From Haplomitrium mnioides (taxonomy: Eukaryota > Marchantiophyta > Haplomitriopsida > Calobryales): a DNA stretch of 20,616 nucleotides. The DNA lies in the NCBI GenBank assembly GCA_049999725.1, contig JBNGIS010020297.1, positions 1 through 20,616 on the forward strand, read 5' to 3'. Under the pieces are notes generated by a model. That model had not been told where the DNA came from. It searched no databases and was given only the letters and a program-made list of their open reading frames with translations. Below, piece after piece: positions 7,875 to 16,418 of the stretch. The position numbers were made by a program, and so were the translations under genes. Position 1 is the first letter of the stretch; the number at the start of each line of letters is the position of its first letter.

Positions 7875-10800
7875 ATAGCGGATGGTATTTCCCAGATTGT
7901 GACTGACAAGCTGAATGAGCACAATTATTCAGTTTGGTCAGTCCGTATGACGAATTTTATCAAAGGGAAAGAGTTCTGGGAACTCATCACAGGCGAAGAG
8001 GAGGAGCTTGTACTTGGTCCATCGCCAACTGTTGACGACATGCAGCGTTACAAAGCACACATTGCTAAGGTACATCGCCTTCTCTATTGGCTGACTATGA
8101 GTGTCGACGACAAGATGATGGGATATGTGTCGGCAGCCAAGACACCCAAGAAGGCTTGGGATCTGCTCAAGGAGAGGTATGCAGTTACTTCAGATGCACG
8201 CAAGTTGACTTTGCAGATGGAATTCTTTAATCTGCAAAAGGAGAGGATGAATGTCAATGCGTTTGCTTTGAAGATTAAGTCTTTAGCTGAGCAGTTAGCA
8301 AATGTAGGAGAGCAAGTGAAAGAGAGTGCCATGGTTGCTGTATGTTTGAATGGTTTGGGTAAGGAGTACAAGCAGTTCAAGACATCCATGAGGACACGTG
8401 AGGGAACCACTTCCTTTGCACAACTCATCGCGATGCTTGTTGCTGAAGAGCTTGACCTTGGAGGGGGAGCCTCAAGTAGTCAAAGAAATACTGAGCAGGT
8501 GTTCTACTCGAATCGAGGTAGAGGAAGAGGCAGAAACACAGCTAGAGGCAATTTTGGTAGAGGACGCTCTAGTGGAACAACACAGTCCAACTCCCAGCAG
8601 CAGTATGGTGGTAGAGGCCAGACCAGAGGCAGGGGGAGAAACCAAGGACGTGGCGGTCAGCACAACATGTCAGGTACAGAGTGTTATTACTGTGGCAAGT
8701 CCGGTCATATGGCTAAGGATTGTTACAAGAAGCAGAATGACATGAAAGGAAACACTGCACAAGGGAATTATGTAGAATCCAATATCAGCAAAGGGTCATT
8801 GTTTGTCATGCAGCATGGATTCTCAGCAGTGTCTAGTGCCCAAGCTGGAGTTGAGGATAAGTGGTTCATAGATTCCGCATGTTCGAACCACATGACAGGT
8901 CATGGAGAGTGGTTCAAGGAAACCATAGATATGAGTTCACCTGGGTATGTTGAGACCGGTGACTCTTCCATGCATCCTATCCAGAAGATTGGCCGTGTTC
9001 CTGTTATGATGGAGAATGGAGAGACTAAGTGTTTGGAAGATGTTTTGCACGTGCCTAGGATACAGAAGAATCTAATTTTGGTTGGGCAGTGTGTAGAACA
9101 AAATATGCAGGTGAGATTCAATCCTACTGGAGTTTATATAGAGGATTGGGGCAACAATTGCAACCTGATTACTACAGGTAAGAAGAGTGGCAGGATGTTC
9201 ACGTTGGATGTGAGTATACCGAATGTCACTGAGGTAATGTTTGCTCATAGCACTGGAGTAGTGTCAGATATTGAGATTTGGCACAAGAGGATTGGTCATG
9301 TCAACATTCCAAGGTTGAGACATATGCAAAAATCTGGAGTTGTAAATGGATTGTCAACATTTAAGGTGGAGGGCATACACAAGATATGTGAAGCATGTCA
9401 GTTTGCTAAGCAAACTAGGCGACCATTCACTCATGAAGCATATGCGGCTAGAAAGCCACTGGAGGTTGTACATTCAGATGTGTGGGGCCCTACAAGAACA
9501 GCTTCACTTGGTGGGTGTTCTTATTATGTTACTTTCATTGATGATTGCTCAAGGAAAATGTGGATTTATTTCATGAAGCAGAAGAGTGAAGTGTTTTCAC
9601 ACTTCAAACATTTTCGAGCAATGGTGGAGAAGGAGAAAGGGCAGCACATCAAGTGTCTTAGATCTGATGGTGGAGGCGAGTACTTTTCTGGAGAATTTTG
9701 TTCATACTTGCAGAGAGAAGGCATCAAGAGACAGAAGACTTGCAGGTATACGCCTCAGCAGAATGGAGTTGCTGAGAGGAAAAATCGGCATATTGTGGAG
9801 ATAGCACGTGCCTTGATGAATGAGAAGAGTATGCCTCATCACTATTGGGCAGAAGCTGTGGCTACAACGGTGTACATCATGAACCGCACGCCTACAGCTG
9901 CTGTACATGGGATGACACCCGAAGAGAAGTTCACTAGAAGGAGGCCAGATATTTCACACTTGAAAGTTTTCGGCTGTATTGCTTATGTTCATGTTCCAGC
10001 TGAGACGAGAAGCAAGCTGGATCCTAAAGCTGAGAAGTGTATGTTCATAGGGTACTCAGGTGAACAGAAAGGGTATAAGTGTTATTGTCCTACTTCACGT
10101 ATGGTAAGAGTGAGTAGAGACGTTGTTTTTGATGAACTGAGCAGTTGGTATAACCCAAAGATTGTTGATGCACATGTTGATGTGAAAGGCAAGCAGGTGA
10201 TGCTTGAGGAGAATCAACAAGTTCAGGAGCTCAGTGGACCTCAAGGTGAGTGTAGTAGCAGTGGGATATTGCAGGAGAGGTTGCACAAGAATATGGAGTT
10301 GCAAGCTTCGACTAGCTCACATTCGGAGATCGGAGGTGTTGGTGGTGTCCATGATGATGCAGATGAGGAGCTGAGAGAAATTTCAGCAACCACTCGTGTA
10401 CAAGGGCAGCCATTACAGCCAGTACAGAGTCCACCCCTACGCAGAAGTGAAAGGGTAAAATACCCAGTGGACAGACTAATGCACAAGGGTGCATTCGCAC
10501 TTCACCATGCTTACATGGTTCAGGTAATCACTGAGAAGGAGCCGACTGTTTTTCATGAGGCTCTAAGTGATTGCAGATGGACTACAGCAATGGTTGAAGA
10601 AATAAAGGCCTTGGAGAAAAACCAGACTTGGGATCTGGTCGATTTACCTGCCGGAAAGAAAGCTATCGGTTGTAAATGGGTTTACAAAGTGAAGAGGAAT
10701 GAAGATGGCAGTGTAAGCAGGTTTAAGGCAAGGCTGGTAGCAAAAGGGTATGCTCAGACTCATGGTATTGATTATGAGGAGACTTTCAGCCCTGTAACCA

Positions 10801-12125
10801 GAATGACCACGGTCCGAGCTGTGATTGCAGTGGCAGCAGCAAAACGGTGGACATTACACCAGATGGACGTGAAGAATGCTTTTCTACATGGGGAGCTGGA
10901 AGAGGAGGTGTATATGGTACAGCCACAAGGGTTCATAGATCTGGTCCATCCAAATCAGGTTTGTAGGCTGAAGAAGGCTCTATATGGGCTCAAGCAAGCA
11001 CCTCGAGCATGGTCGAACAAGATTGGTGAGTATCTTGTTACTATTGGGTTCCAGATTTCGAATTCAGATTATTCTCTTTATGTCAAGAGGACGGAGAAGG
11101 GAACCATGCTCATACTCATATATGTTGATGATTTAATCTTGACTGGAGGAAGTCTTGATGATATTTTGGAAGTTAAGAACTTGCTGCATTCGAAGTTTGA
11201 GATGAAGGATCTAGGTGAGCTGAGGCATTTCCTTGGCATTGAGGTCATCAAATCAGATCAGGGAATCTGGTTGATTCAGAGGCAGTATGCATTGGAGATG
11301 CTGTCTAGATATGGAATGACAGGTTGTAAACCGATTGCCATACCCCTTGATCAGAATACAAAGCTGGTCAGTCATGAAGGGGAATTACTAGATGATCCTT
11401 CGAGCTTCAGGAAGATGGTAGGTAGCTTGATATATAGCACCATCACCAGGCCAGATTTGAGTTATGTTGTGGGCCTGGTCAGTCAGGAAATGCAGACTCC
11501 AAGGAAGCCACACATGGATGTTGTACGCAGGATTTTTTGGTACGTGAAAACCACACTTCAGTTTGGGCTGTTTTATGACAGCAATAATGCATTCCAGCTT
11601 GCTGGTTTTACAGATGCAGATTGGGCAGGAAGTGCTGGTGACCGGAGATCTACTAGTGGCTTTGTTTTTTCATTTGGAAGTGTCGGAGTTGCATGGAGCA
11701 GCAAGAAGCAACCAACTGTTGCCCTCTCAAGCACAGAGTCGGAGTATCGAGGGGCAGCAATGGCTACATGTGAGGTAATGTGGTTGCTTAAGTTTTTGCA
11801 GGATGTAGATGTCCCTGTAAGAGGCCCAGTGAGGGTCCATTGTGACAATATAAGCAGTATTCAGCTAGCTAGTAACCCAGTTTTTCATGCACGTTCAAAG
11901 CACATTGAAGTGCATTATCATTTTGTTAGGGAGAAGGTTTTGGCTAAGGTGATTGACTTGCAGTACATCAGCACTGAGGAGCAGTTGGCTGATATTTTCA
12001 CTAAGGCTTTAGGAGCAGAGAAGCTGCATAGGTTTCGAAAGCAACTTGGAGTGTGTGTCTTGAGCTCGAGGGGGAGTATTGAGATTTCGAGCTCTAACTG
12101 CCGGTTAACTTGGCAGCCACCTTAG
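7875..12125 (+). CDS. Element A gag-pol polyprotein (copia type), start codon apparently lost
   Basis: One open frame of about 1,420 codons. It is open from 7794, but there is no in-frame ATG before codon 33. The family-like start is at 7875, where ATA GCG GAT stands in place of an expected ATG. With residue 1 at 7851: a gag domain spans about 20-220; an RG-rich segment is at 223-270; zinc knuckle CYYCGKSGHMAKDC is at 278-291; protease DSACS has its aspartate at 341. Integrase has H478, H483, C513 and C516, and a D543-D606-E642 triad with 35 residues between the last two. RT has KWVYKVKRNEDG, MDVKNAFLHG and YVDD at 1091-1094. RNase H has FTDADW, with D1255. No stop or frameshift interrupts it. 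The frame reads through the polypurine tract and ends 49 bases inside the 3' LTR. Confidence 0.93.
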   Translation: MADGISQIVTDKLNEHNYSVWSVRMTNFIKGKEFWELITGEEEELVLGPSPTVDDMQRYKAHIAKVHRLLYWLTMSVDDKMMGYVSAAKTPKKAWDLLKERYAVTSDARKLTLQMEFFNLQKERMNVNAFALKIKSLAEQLANVGEQVKESAMVAVCLNGLGKEYKQFKTSMRTREGTTSFAQLIAMLVAEELDLGGGASSSQRNTEQVFYSNRGRGRGRNTARGNFGRGRSSGTTQSNSQQQYGGRGQTRGRGRNQGRGGQHNMSGTECYYCGKSGHMAKDCYKKQNDMKGNTAQGNYVESNISKGSLFVMQHGFSAVSSAQAGVEDKWFIDSACSNHMTGHGEWFKETIDMSSPGYVETGDSSMHPIQKIGRVPVMMENGETKCLEDVLHVPRIQKNLILVGQCVEQNMQVRFNPTGVYIEDWGNNCNLITTGKKSGRMFTLDVSIPNVTEVMFAHSTGVVSDIEIWHKRIGHVNIPRLRHMQKSGVVNGLSTFKVEGIHKICEACQFAKQTRRPFTHEAYAARKPLEVVHSDVWGPTRTASLGGCSYYVTFIDDCSRKMWIYFMKQKSEVFSHFKHFRAMVEKEKGQHIKCLRSDGGGEYFSGEFCSYLQREGIKRQKTCRYTPQQNGVAERKNRHIVEIARALMNEKSMPHHYWAEAVATTVYIMNRTPTAAVHGMTPEEKFTRRRPDISHLKVFGCIAYVHVPAETRSKLDPKAEKCMFIGYSGEQKGYKCYCPTSRMVRVSRDVVFDELSSWYNPKIVDAHVDVKGKQVMLEENQQVQELSGPQGECSSSGILQERLHKNMELQASTSSHSEIGGVGGVHDDADEELREISATTRVQGQPLQPVQSPPLRRSERVKYPVDRLMHKGAFALHHAYMVQVITEKEPTVFHEALSDCRWTTAMVEEIKALEKNQTWDLVDLPAGKKAIGCKWVYKVKRNEDGSVSRFKARLVAKGYAQTHGIDYEETFSPVTRMTTVRAVIAVAAAKRWTLHQMDVKNAFLHGELEEEVYMVQPQGFIDLVHPNQVCRLKKALYGLKQAPRAWSNKIGEYLVTIGFQISNSDYSLYVKRTEKGTMLILIYVDDLILTGGSLDDILEVKNLLHSKFEMKDLGELRHFLGIEVIKSDQGIWLIQRQYALEMLSRYGMTGCKPIAIPLDQNTKLVSHEGELLDDPSSFRKMVGSLIYSTITRPDLSYVVGLVSQEMQTPRKPHMDVVRRIFWYVKTTLQFGLFYDSNNAFQLAGFTDADWAGSAGDRRSTSGFVFSFGSVGVAWSSKKQPTVALSSTESEYRGAAMATCEVMWLLKFLQDVDVPVRGPVRVHCDNISSIQLASNPVFHARSKHIEVHYHFVREKVLAKVIDLQYISTEEQLADIFTKALGAEKLHRFRKQLGVCVLSSRGSIEISSSNCRLTWQPP
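12068..12076 (+). other. Polypurine tract of element A
   Basis: GAGGGGGAG directly before the TATTGAG start of the 3' LTR. It is also coding (SRGS) in the gag-pol frame. It fixes the LTR boundary independently of the target duplication. Confidence 0.88.
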
Positions 12126-12305
12126 TTAGCGCACAGTTATGTTAGGCCAGTTAGCTTAGGTGTGTATATATATGGGGCTGCTTGAGATGCACATTCATGC
12201 TCTCTCTTCCCCTCTGTATTTGTTGGCGCTCCTGCCGTATAGTGAAGTACATTCTTGCATTACTGTGTGCATATGTGATTTCATGCTCGGCCTCTAACTC
12301 TAACA
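12077..12305 (+). repeat. 3' LTR of element A (229 bp)
   Basis: Same length as the 5' LTR, with two substitutions. Its first 49 bases encode the last residues and stop of gag-pol. It includes the TATATATAT box at 12165-12173. The right end CTCTAACA is followed by the ATTTT duplication. Confidence 0.95.
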
Positions 12306-12310
12306 ATTTT
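12306..12310. repeat. Target site duplication of element A (right copy)
   Basis: ATTTT, identical to 6180-6184. Confidence 0.9.
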
Positions 12311-12793
12311 CAGTCCCAAAATTGGAATAAAGACTTCACAATCAAAAATACAATTATGAGAGAGATCGGGAATAGTCCCATAGGCAAGTTGGTGAGGGGA
12401 TAAAGTATTAAACGTTGATGGTCTATACTTCAATAAAGAAGTAGCATGAAGAATAATATGGCTCCATATAAAAACCGGTAATCTAGTTTGCATGAGCATA
12501 TGCCTAGCTATCATCTATATGTTGTGTATAACTCTTTTGGCTATGTCATTTTGAAAATGGATGTGAGCCACAGAATATTGGGCATCTATACCCATAGTCA
12601 TACAAAAATCATCAAAAACCTTAGACGTAAACTCTCCCGCATTGTCAACCCTTAGAACCTTTACTAGATTCTCTGGAAATTGAGCTTTCATTATCAAAAT
12701 ATGTGCCAATATCCTAGGGAAAACTAAATTTTGGGTAGAGAGTAACGAGACTTGAGACCATTCTGATGATGAATGGTTATCACCAAGAAGTAC
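12311..12793 (-). pseudogene. Element B pol, integrase core fragment (degenerate)
   Basis: The minus-strand translation matches the C integrase core: SSEWSQVSLLST, KVLRVDNAGEFTSKVFDDF, then CMTMGIDAQYSVAHIHFQND, HATSLLKYRPSTFNTLSPHQL and VFIPILGLK, where element A interrupts it. The aspartate of RVDN is present, but the catalytic glutamate (NGIAES in C) is replaced in B by NDIAKR. A stop lies near 12515. On the upstream side the match begins abruptly about 10-20 bases from the end of gag, so the protease and the N-terminal zinc-binding and first-aspartate region are deleted. Confidence 0.85.
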
Positions 12794-12794
12794 T

Positions 12795-13833
12795 GTATCA
12801 TATGATTTTTTGGAACAGCCAGATCATCATCTTTCTGGATATAGTCACTTAAAGTATCTTCTTGTTCCAAGAACACACCATGGTTCTCTGTATTATTTTG
12901 TTTGCTCTAGTCTTGAGCATATAGTGCCACCAGATGTGCTGGTATTCTACACATTTTCTGATGATAGCCCAACGTACCACATATGGTACATCTAATTGAG
13001 CCTCTAGTGTTGCTAGAAGAGGCCATATTCTTGCCTCTATTTTGAGGTCTTACACCTCTTTGTCTCTTTGGGTAAAAGTTTCCAACAGATCCCCTGCCTC
13101 TGTCCCTCCCCTTGAATTGCTTATTATTAACACCAGTCATAGGGGCTTTTCCCTTGTTTGAGGTCTGCCTATTAGAACCAAATCTAGCTCTTTGTCTTAG
13201 TTGTCCTCTATTACTCACTAGTTTGTTAAAGTGCACTTCAGGTGGCTGAGTAATAGGCAGAGTACCAGGAGGTCTAGTCTTAGAATTTTTTAATAACATG
13301 TCTTGATGCTTTTCTGCAAGTAGGAGATATGCAATTAATTCAGAATACCTTCTGAAGTTCATATTCATGTACTGTGGAGATAGGATCATGTTTGAAGGAT
13401 GAAAAGTGGATAAAGTCTTTTCTATCTACTTCTCATCTGAAATTGGGTGACTACATAAAGTTAATTGACTGATGATCTTGAAGAGTTCACTATTGTATTT
13501 AGATATGGATGTGAAATCCTAAACTCTCAGGTTAACCCAATCATGCCTGGCTTTAAGCAGGTGGATAGTATTTGTATGGTCAAACCGTTCTTTCAAACTG
13601 TCCTATAAGAGTCTTGGATTACTATCATTCAGGTATTGCAATTTCAAAGGGTCACAGAGATGGTGTCTCAAGAACAGCAAAGCTTGAGCTTTTTGTTGAG
13701 CATTTATATCCTCATCATTGAGGATAGTAGTCTCCAATCTCTTGGAAACCAAAGGTGCTGCAACATCTAGTGACCATGAGAGATAATTCTCCCCCTCTAT
13801 GGTCAGACTCTTGAAGCTTAGTTTTTCCATCAT
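12795..13833 (-). pseudogene. Element B gag (degenerate)
   Basis: Begins MMEKLSFKSLTIEGENYLSW, a typical copia gag N-terminus, at 13833. The frame runs to 13603, then continues through several stops and shifts (recognisable words ERFDHTNTIHLLKARHDW, SELFKIISQL and EKTLSTFHPSN). It is open again from 13389 to 12907: RYSELIAYLLLAEKHQDMLL, an RG-rich segment, and a zinc knuckle CTICGTLGYHQKMC. In the knuckle the histidine is one residue late (CX2CX5HX3C against the usual CX2CX4HX4C), so zinc binding is doubtful. A stop follows at about 12913, then 35 more in-frame residues up to the deletion junction near 12790. Confidence 0.82.
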
Positions 13834-13992
13834 TTAGACTGGAGGTCTGTATTGAAATGAAGAAAATGAAAACTTAAAAGATTATGTATTCTTAGGAACT
13901 GACAGAGTTCTGATCTATAATAACAGAATGCTTTTAGTTTTTCTTGTTATTTAAATTTTATAGTTCTATAACAGAAAATTATAACAGAGTTA

Positions 13993-14253
13993 TTATGAAA
14001 ATGGCTTCCCTCTTCTTCTTGCAGTAGGCAAGGGGTTGACTCTGTATATATCAAACTGATTGTTGGTGCAGGCTCTTGTAGCAGTCCAGATGTCACCAAC
14101 CAAGTCTGATGTAAATAAATGTCTTCTCCAGGCATCAGTAGGCTCTTGAACTTTGATAGAATTTCCAAAATGTGTAACCAGGTTCTGAAAAGCTGAACCA
14201 GAAATCTTGAGTGTGTATCTCTGATCAAATATTGAGATTGATAGCTGATTTGG
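13993..14253 (-). other. Unidentified open frame in the B leader (86 codons, no ATG start)
   Basis: The minus strand is open from 14253 to a TAA at 13993, with coding-like composition, including TLKISGSAFQNLV, EPTDAWRRHLFTSDLVGDIW and a basic end TARRRGKPFS. No start codon lies at its head and no domain is recognised. An overlapping frame with an ATG (14228-13947) looks less protein-like. It may be an exon-like fragment of a captured gene, or chance. Confidence 0.3.
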
Positions 14254-14960
14254 TCAAATAAATAGTTCCAAACCCTATGGATTAGTTGTGGCTTCTAGCG
14301 TGCTCAATTTTGATCAAAACTGTGAGCCAACTAATCAGTTTGAACTGTTATGCCACTTACAGAATTAGTATGATAGAAACTATATTTTGAAAATCAGAAT
14401 GACTTATACTCAGTTTTTTTGATTAACAGAGAGTAGAGTATAGGTAATATTAGATATCATACTATCACGTTTATCTAAAATGTTATATGTTGTTTACTTT
14501 TCTGGTCTCAGTATTGGATTTTCATTTTTTGTAAAAATAGAGTATTAGAGTACATGTACTGATAGTACAGGTATATAGACCTATTTTGAACAGTTAAATG
14601 GTGTAATATGACTCCAATCAGATAGGTAGGTAATGTCAATGATCCACAAATGGTCAATTGAATGAAATGGAGTGAATGAATGTGTCAATTAGGAGTTGAG
14701 CAGATCTGAATGTCAGATTAACAAGTCAGAAGCTTCAATTCTAGATTTCATAATAGACTGGTTGTATCTAACTCCAAATGTCCTTTATATATCAAATTCC
14801 ATGCACTTGAACACTTAAGATCATAACACAAAAGTTATGGTGTTCTGTTACAAGATTAGAAATTCAAGAGCTTAGTGTGTATCTATTTCTCAACCAAAAT
14901 GTATAAATGAGAGCTCAAAATGTTTGCCTGGAGTAGGCAATCCTTTTTGTATGCTCAAAT

Positions 14961-15260
14961 TCAAAAAATAAGTTGATTTGGATGCAAAAAGATTGATTTC
15001 TTGAAGTAGAACTCTCCTCCTCTTTGAATTGCTAGGTTTGGTAGCCAATTTAGGTTCGGGGAGTTTCTGGTGCTTTGGAAATCCTTTAAGATAGCTTTGG
15101 CGAACTTAGCGTAGGCTCGAGCTCCATCTTGTTGCTTCGGGGAATTGAATAGGCTCAGTAGTGAATATGGAGGTTTGGATGATAGCTCCGTTACTGGACT
15201 AGGCGTCGCTTCACCAACGACTACCGAATGATCCCATAAGAAGAATAAAAAAAACTTGAT
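14961..15260 (-). other. Unidentified open frame in the B leader (99 codons, no ATG start)
   Basis: The minus strand is open between stops at 15261 and 14961. It encodes a plausible soluble segment: GEATPSPVTELSSKPPYSLL, FNSPKQQDGARAYAKFAKAI, NWLPNLAIQRGGEFYFKKS. There is no in-frame ATG. A second minus-strand frame overlapping its head starts MNQVFFILLMGSFGSRW and then stops, which may mark a frameshift. I do not recognise the family. It is a candidate captured host-gene fragment. Confidence 0.35.
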
Positions 15261-15322
15261 TCATGTATATATGAACACCATTCTTCCTTCCTTTCGACAT
15301 AGTACCTCACCCGAATAGGTTG

Positions 15323-15600
15323 TTTCGAACTTTTGCCGAAAATGTGATATAACACAAATTTGAAAAGCCTTCAGAAAACTTTCAAACTTTCTGATTTGCA
15401 CCTTTTTGAACNNNNNNNNNNNNNNNNNNNNNNNNNNNNNNNNNNNNNNNNNNNNNNNNNNNNNNNNNNNNNNNNNNNNNNNNNNNNNNNNNNNNNNNNN
15501 NNNNNNNNNNNTTTCAAACTTTCGTCGAAAAGGTGATATAATACAAATTCAAAAAACCTTCAGAAAACTTTCGAACTTTTCAATTTGCACCCTTTCAAAC
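15323..15600. repeat. 81-bp tandem repeat array split by a gap
   Basis: Sequence starting TTTCGAAC at 15323 recurs 81 bases later (15404), and sequence starting TTTCAAAC at 15512 recurs 81 bases later (15593). Left and right units share GTGATATAA, ACAAATT, CCTTCAGAAAACTTTC and ATTTGCACC. The gap falls inside the second unit. Confidence 0.8.
15412..15511. other. 100-N assembly gap
   Basis: Exactly 100 undetermined bases, the usual placeholder length, inside the 81-bp tandem array. Confidence 0.95.
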
Positions 15601-16406
15601 TTTCGCAAATTGGTGTCAAAATAGTGATTGGTCATTGTTTCTCCACTGAATAGCTTGTTTGCTTGTCGAACTTTCAGAAACGTCAAATGTCGAACTTTCT
15701 CCAACTTTTGAACTTTCATGTTTCAAAGAAATCAAAGCGATGATCGGTCACCACTTCGTCTCACTTAAGTCTATTTGAAGAAAGGTTGATCACCTCTGAA
15801 ACTGCAAGATATTGTTATTTCGCCCCTCTTGCAACTCGCGACTGTAATCTTCTCACGATTTCAGTCGTTTGAAATTTGAGAATTGCTCGTTCAATTCTTG
15901 ATGAAATCGAATGATTCAAACTACTCCGTGCTCAAAATTGGATTGCGCAGACCCTCTTGCTCAATTCAATCAAAAATTTGTCAAAGATAGTGAAGAATCT
16001 TGAAAATTTTGAAAAATGCAATCTGCAACAATTTTCCTTCGATTCTTCATCAAATCGAATGATTCCAGTTTGTATAGGGTCGCATTTGATGGGAGACCTC
16101 AATTCCTACCCTAGGCGACTCCAATTGTGCCTTGAATCTTCAAAAATGTCAAATTTTCATCTGCTCTTCATAGATTCCTCTTTCTTCAATATAATATAGT
16201 ATAATATTATAAAATATTGAATTTATGAAATTAATAGATCTGAGCAGTGGAAAAGGGAAAATAAAAAGAAATAATATAAATAGTATATCAGTTATAAGAC
16301 ATGAAGCACTCAACTATCAAATTTGTTTTTTTTTTTATAAAAAAGTTTATAAATTATAGAAAATTATAGAAAAAGTTTTAAAAATTATATAGATAAGCAA
16401 GAGCAA

Positions 16407-16418
16407 GTGCTAATAACG
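16407..16418 (-). other. Primer binding site of element B, tRNA-Ile anticodon-arm type
   Basis: The minus strand reads CGTTATTAGCAC directly after the LTR end CCAGCA. It is the exact complement of GUGCUAAUAACG, the anticodon arm of plant cytosolic tRNA-Ile(AAU) as known for that tRNA, not of any tRNA 3' end. Complementarity stops after 12 bases. It equals the element D site except for T in place of C opposite tRNA position 34. Confidence 0.65.

Larger units (their letters stand above)
6185..12305 (+). mobile_element. Element A: near-complete, young Ty1/copia retrotransposon nested in B
   Basis: It is 6,121 bp with 229-bp LTRs that differ at only two positions, a tRNA-iMet primer site, a 1.46-kb leader, one gag-pol frame and a polypurine tract abutting the 3' LTR. 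It is flanked by ATTTT duplications. The domain order gag, protease, integrase, RT, RNase H is that of the copia superfamily (integrase before RT). The insertion lies in the minus-strand integrase of B, in opposite orientation. The frame is open throughout, but the probable start codon is ATA, so this copy may not be able to make its own protein. I have not assigned the copia lineage. Confidence 0.96.
13834..16406 (-). other. Long leader of element B (2.6 kb), origin unknown
   Basis: The distance from the B primer site to its gag is 2,573 bases. Starting from the LTR (16406 leftward) it holds an AT-rich stretch, a T-rich region with an 81-bp tandem array and a 100-N gap, an open frame at 14961-15260, about 700 bases with no coding signal, another open frame at 13993-14253, and a pyrimidine-rich stretch ending in CAG about 17 bases before the gag ATG, resembling a 3' splice site. 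No LTR pair, target duplication or terminal inverted repeat was found to explain it as a further nested insertion. It could be captured sequence or an unrecognised nested element. Confidence 0.6.

Noticed and set aside
8398-8745. Plus-strand 115-codon frame inside A gag, and other overlapping frames in A
   Set aside because: Shadow frames of the intact gag-pol frame.
16187-16225. AT-rich near-palindrome as a possible MITE or terminator
   Set aside because: Low-complexity AT sequence with no target duplication or flanking inverted repeat; expected by chance.
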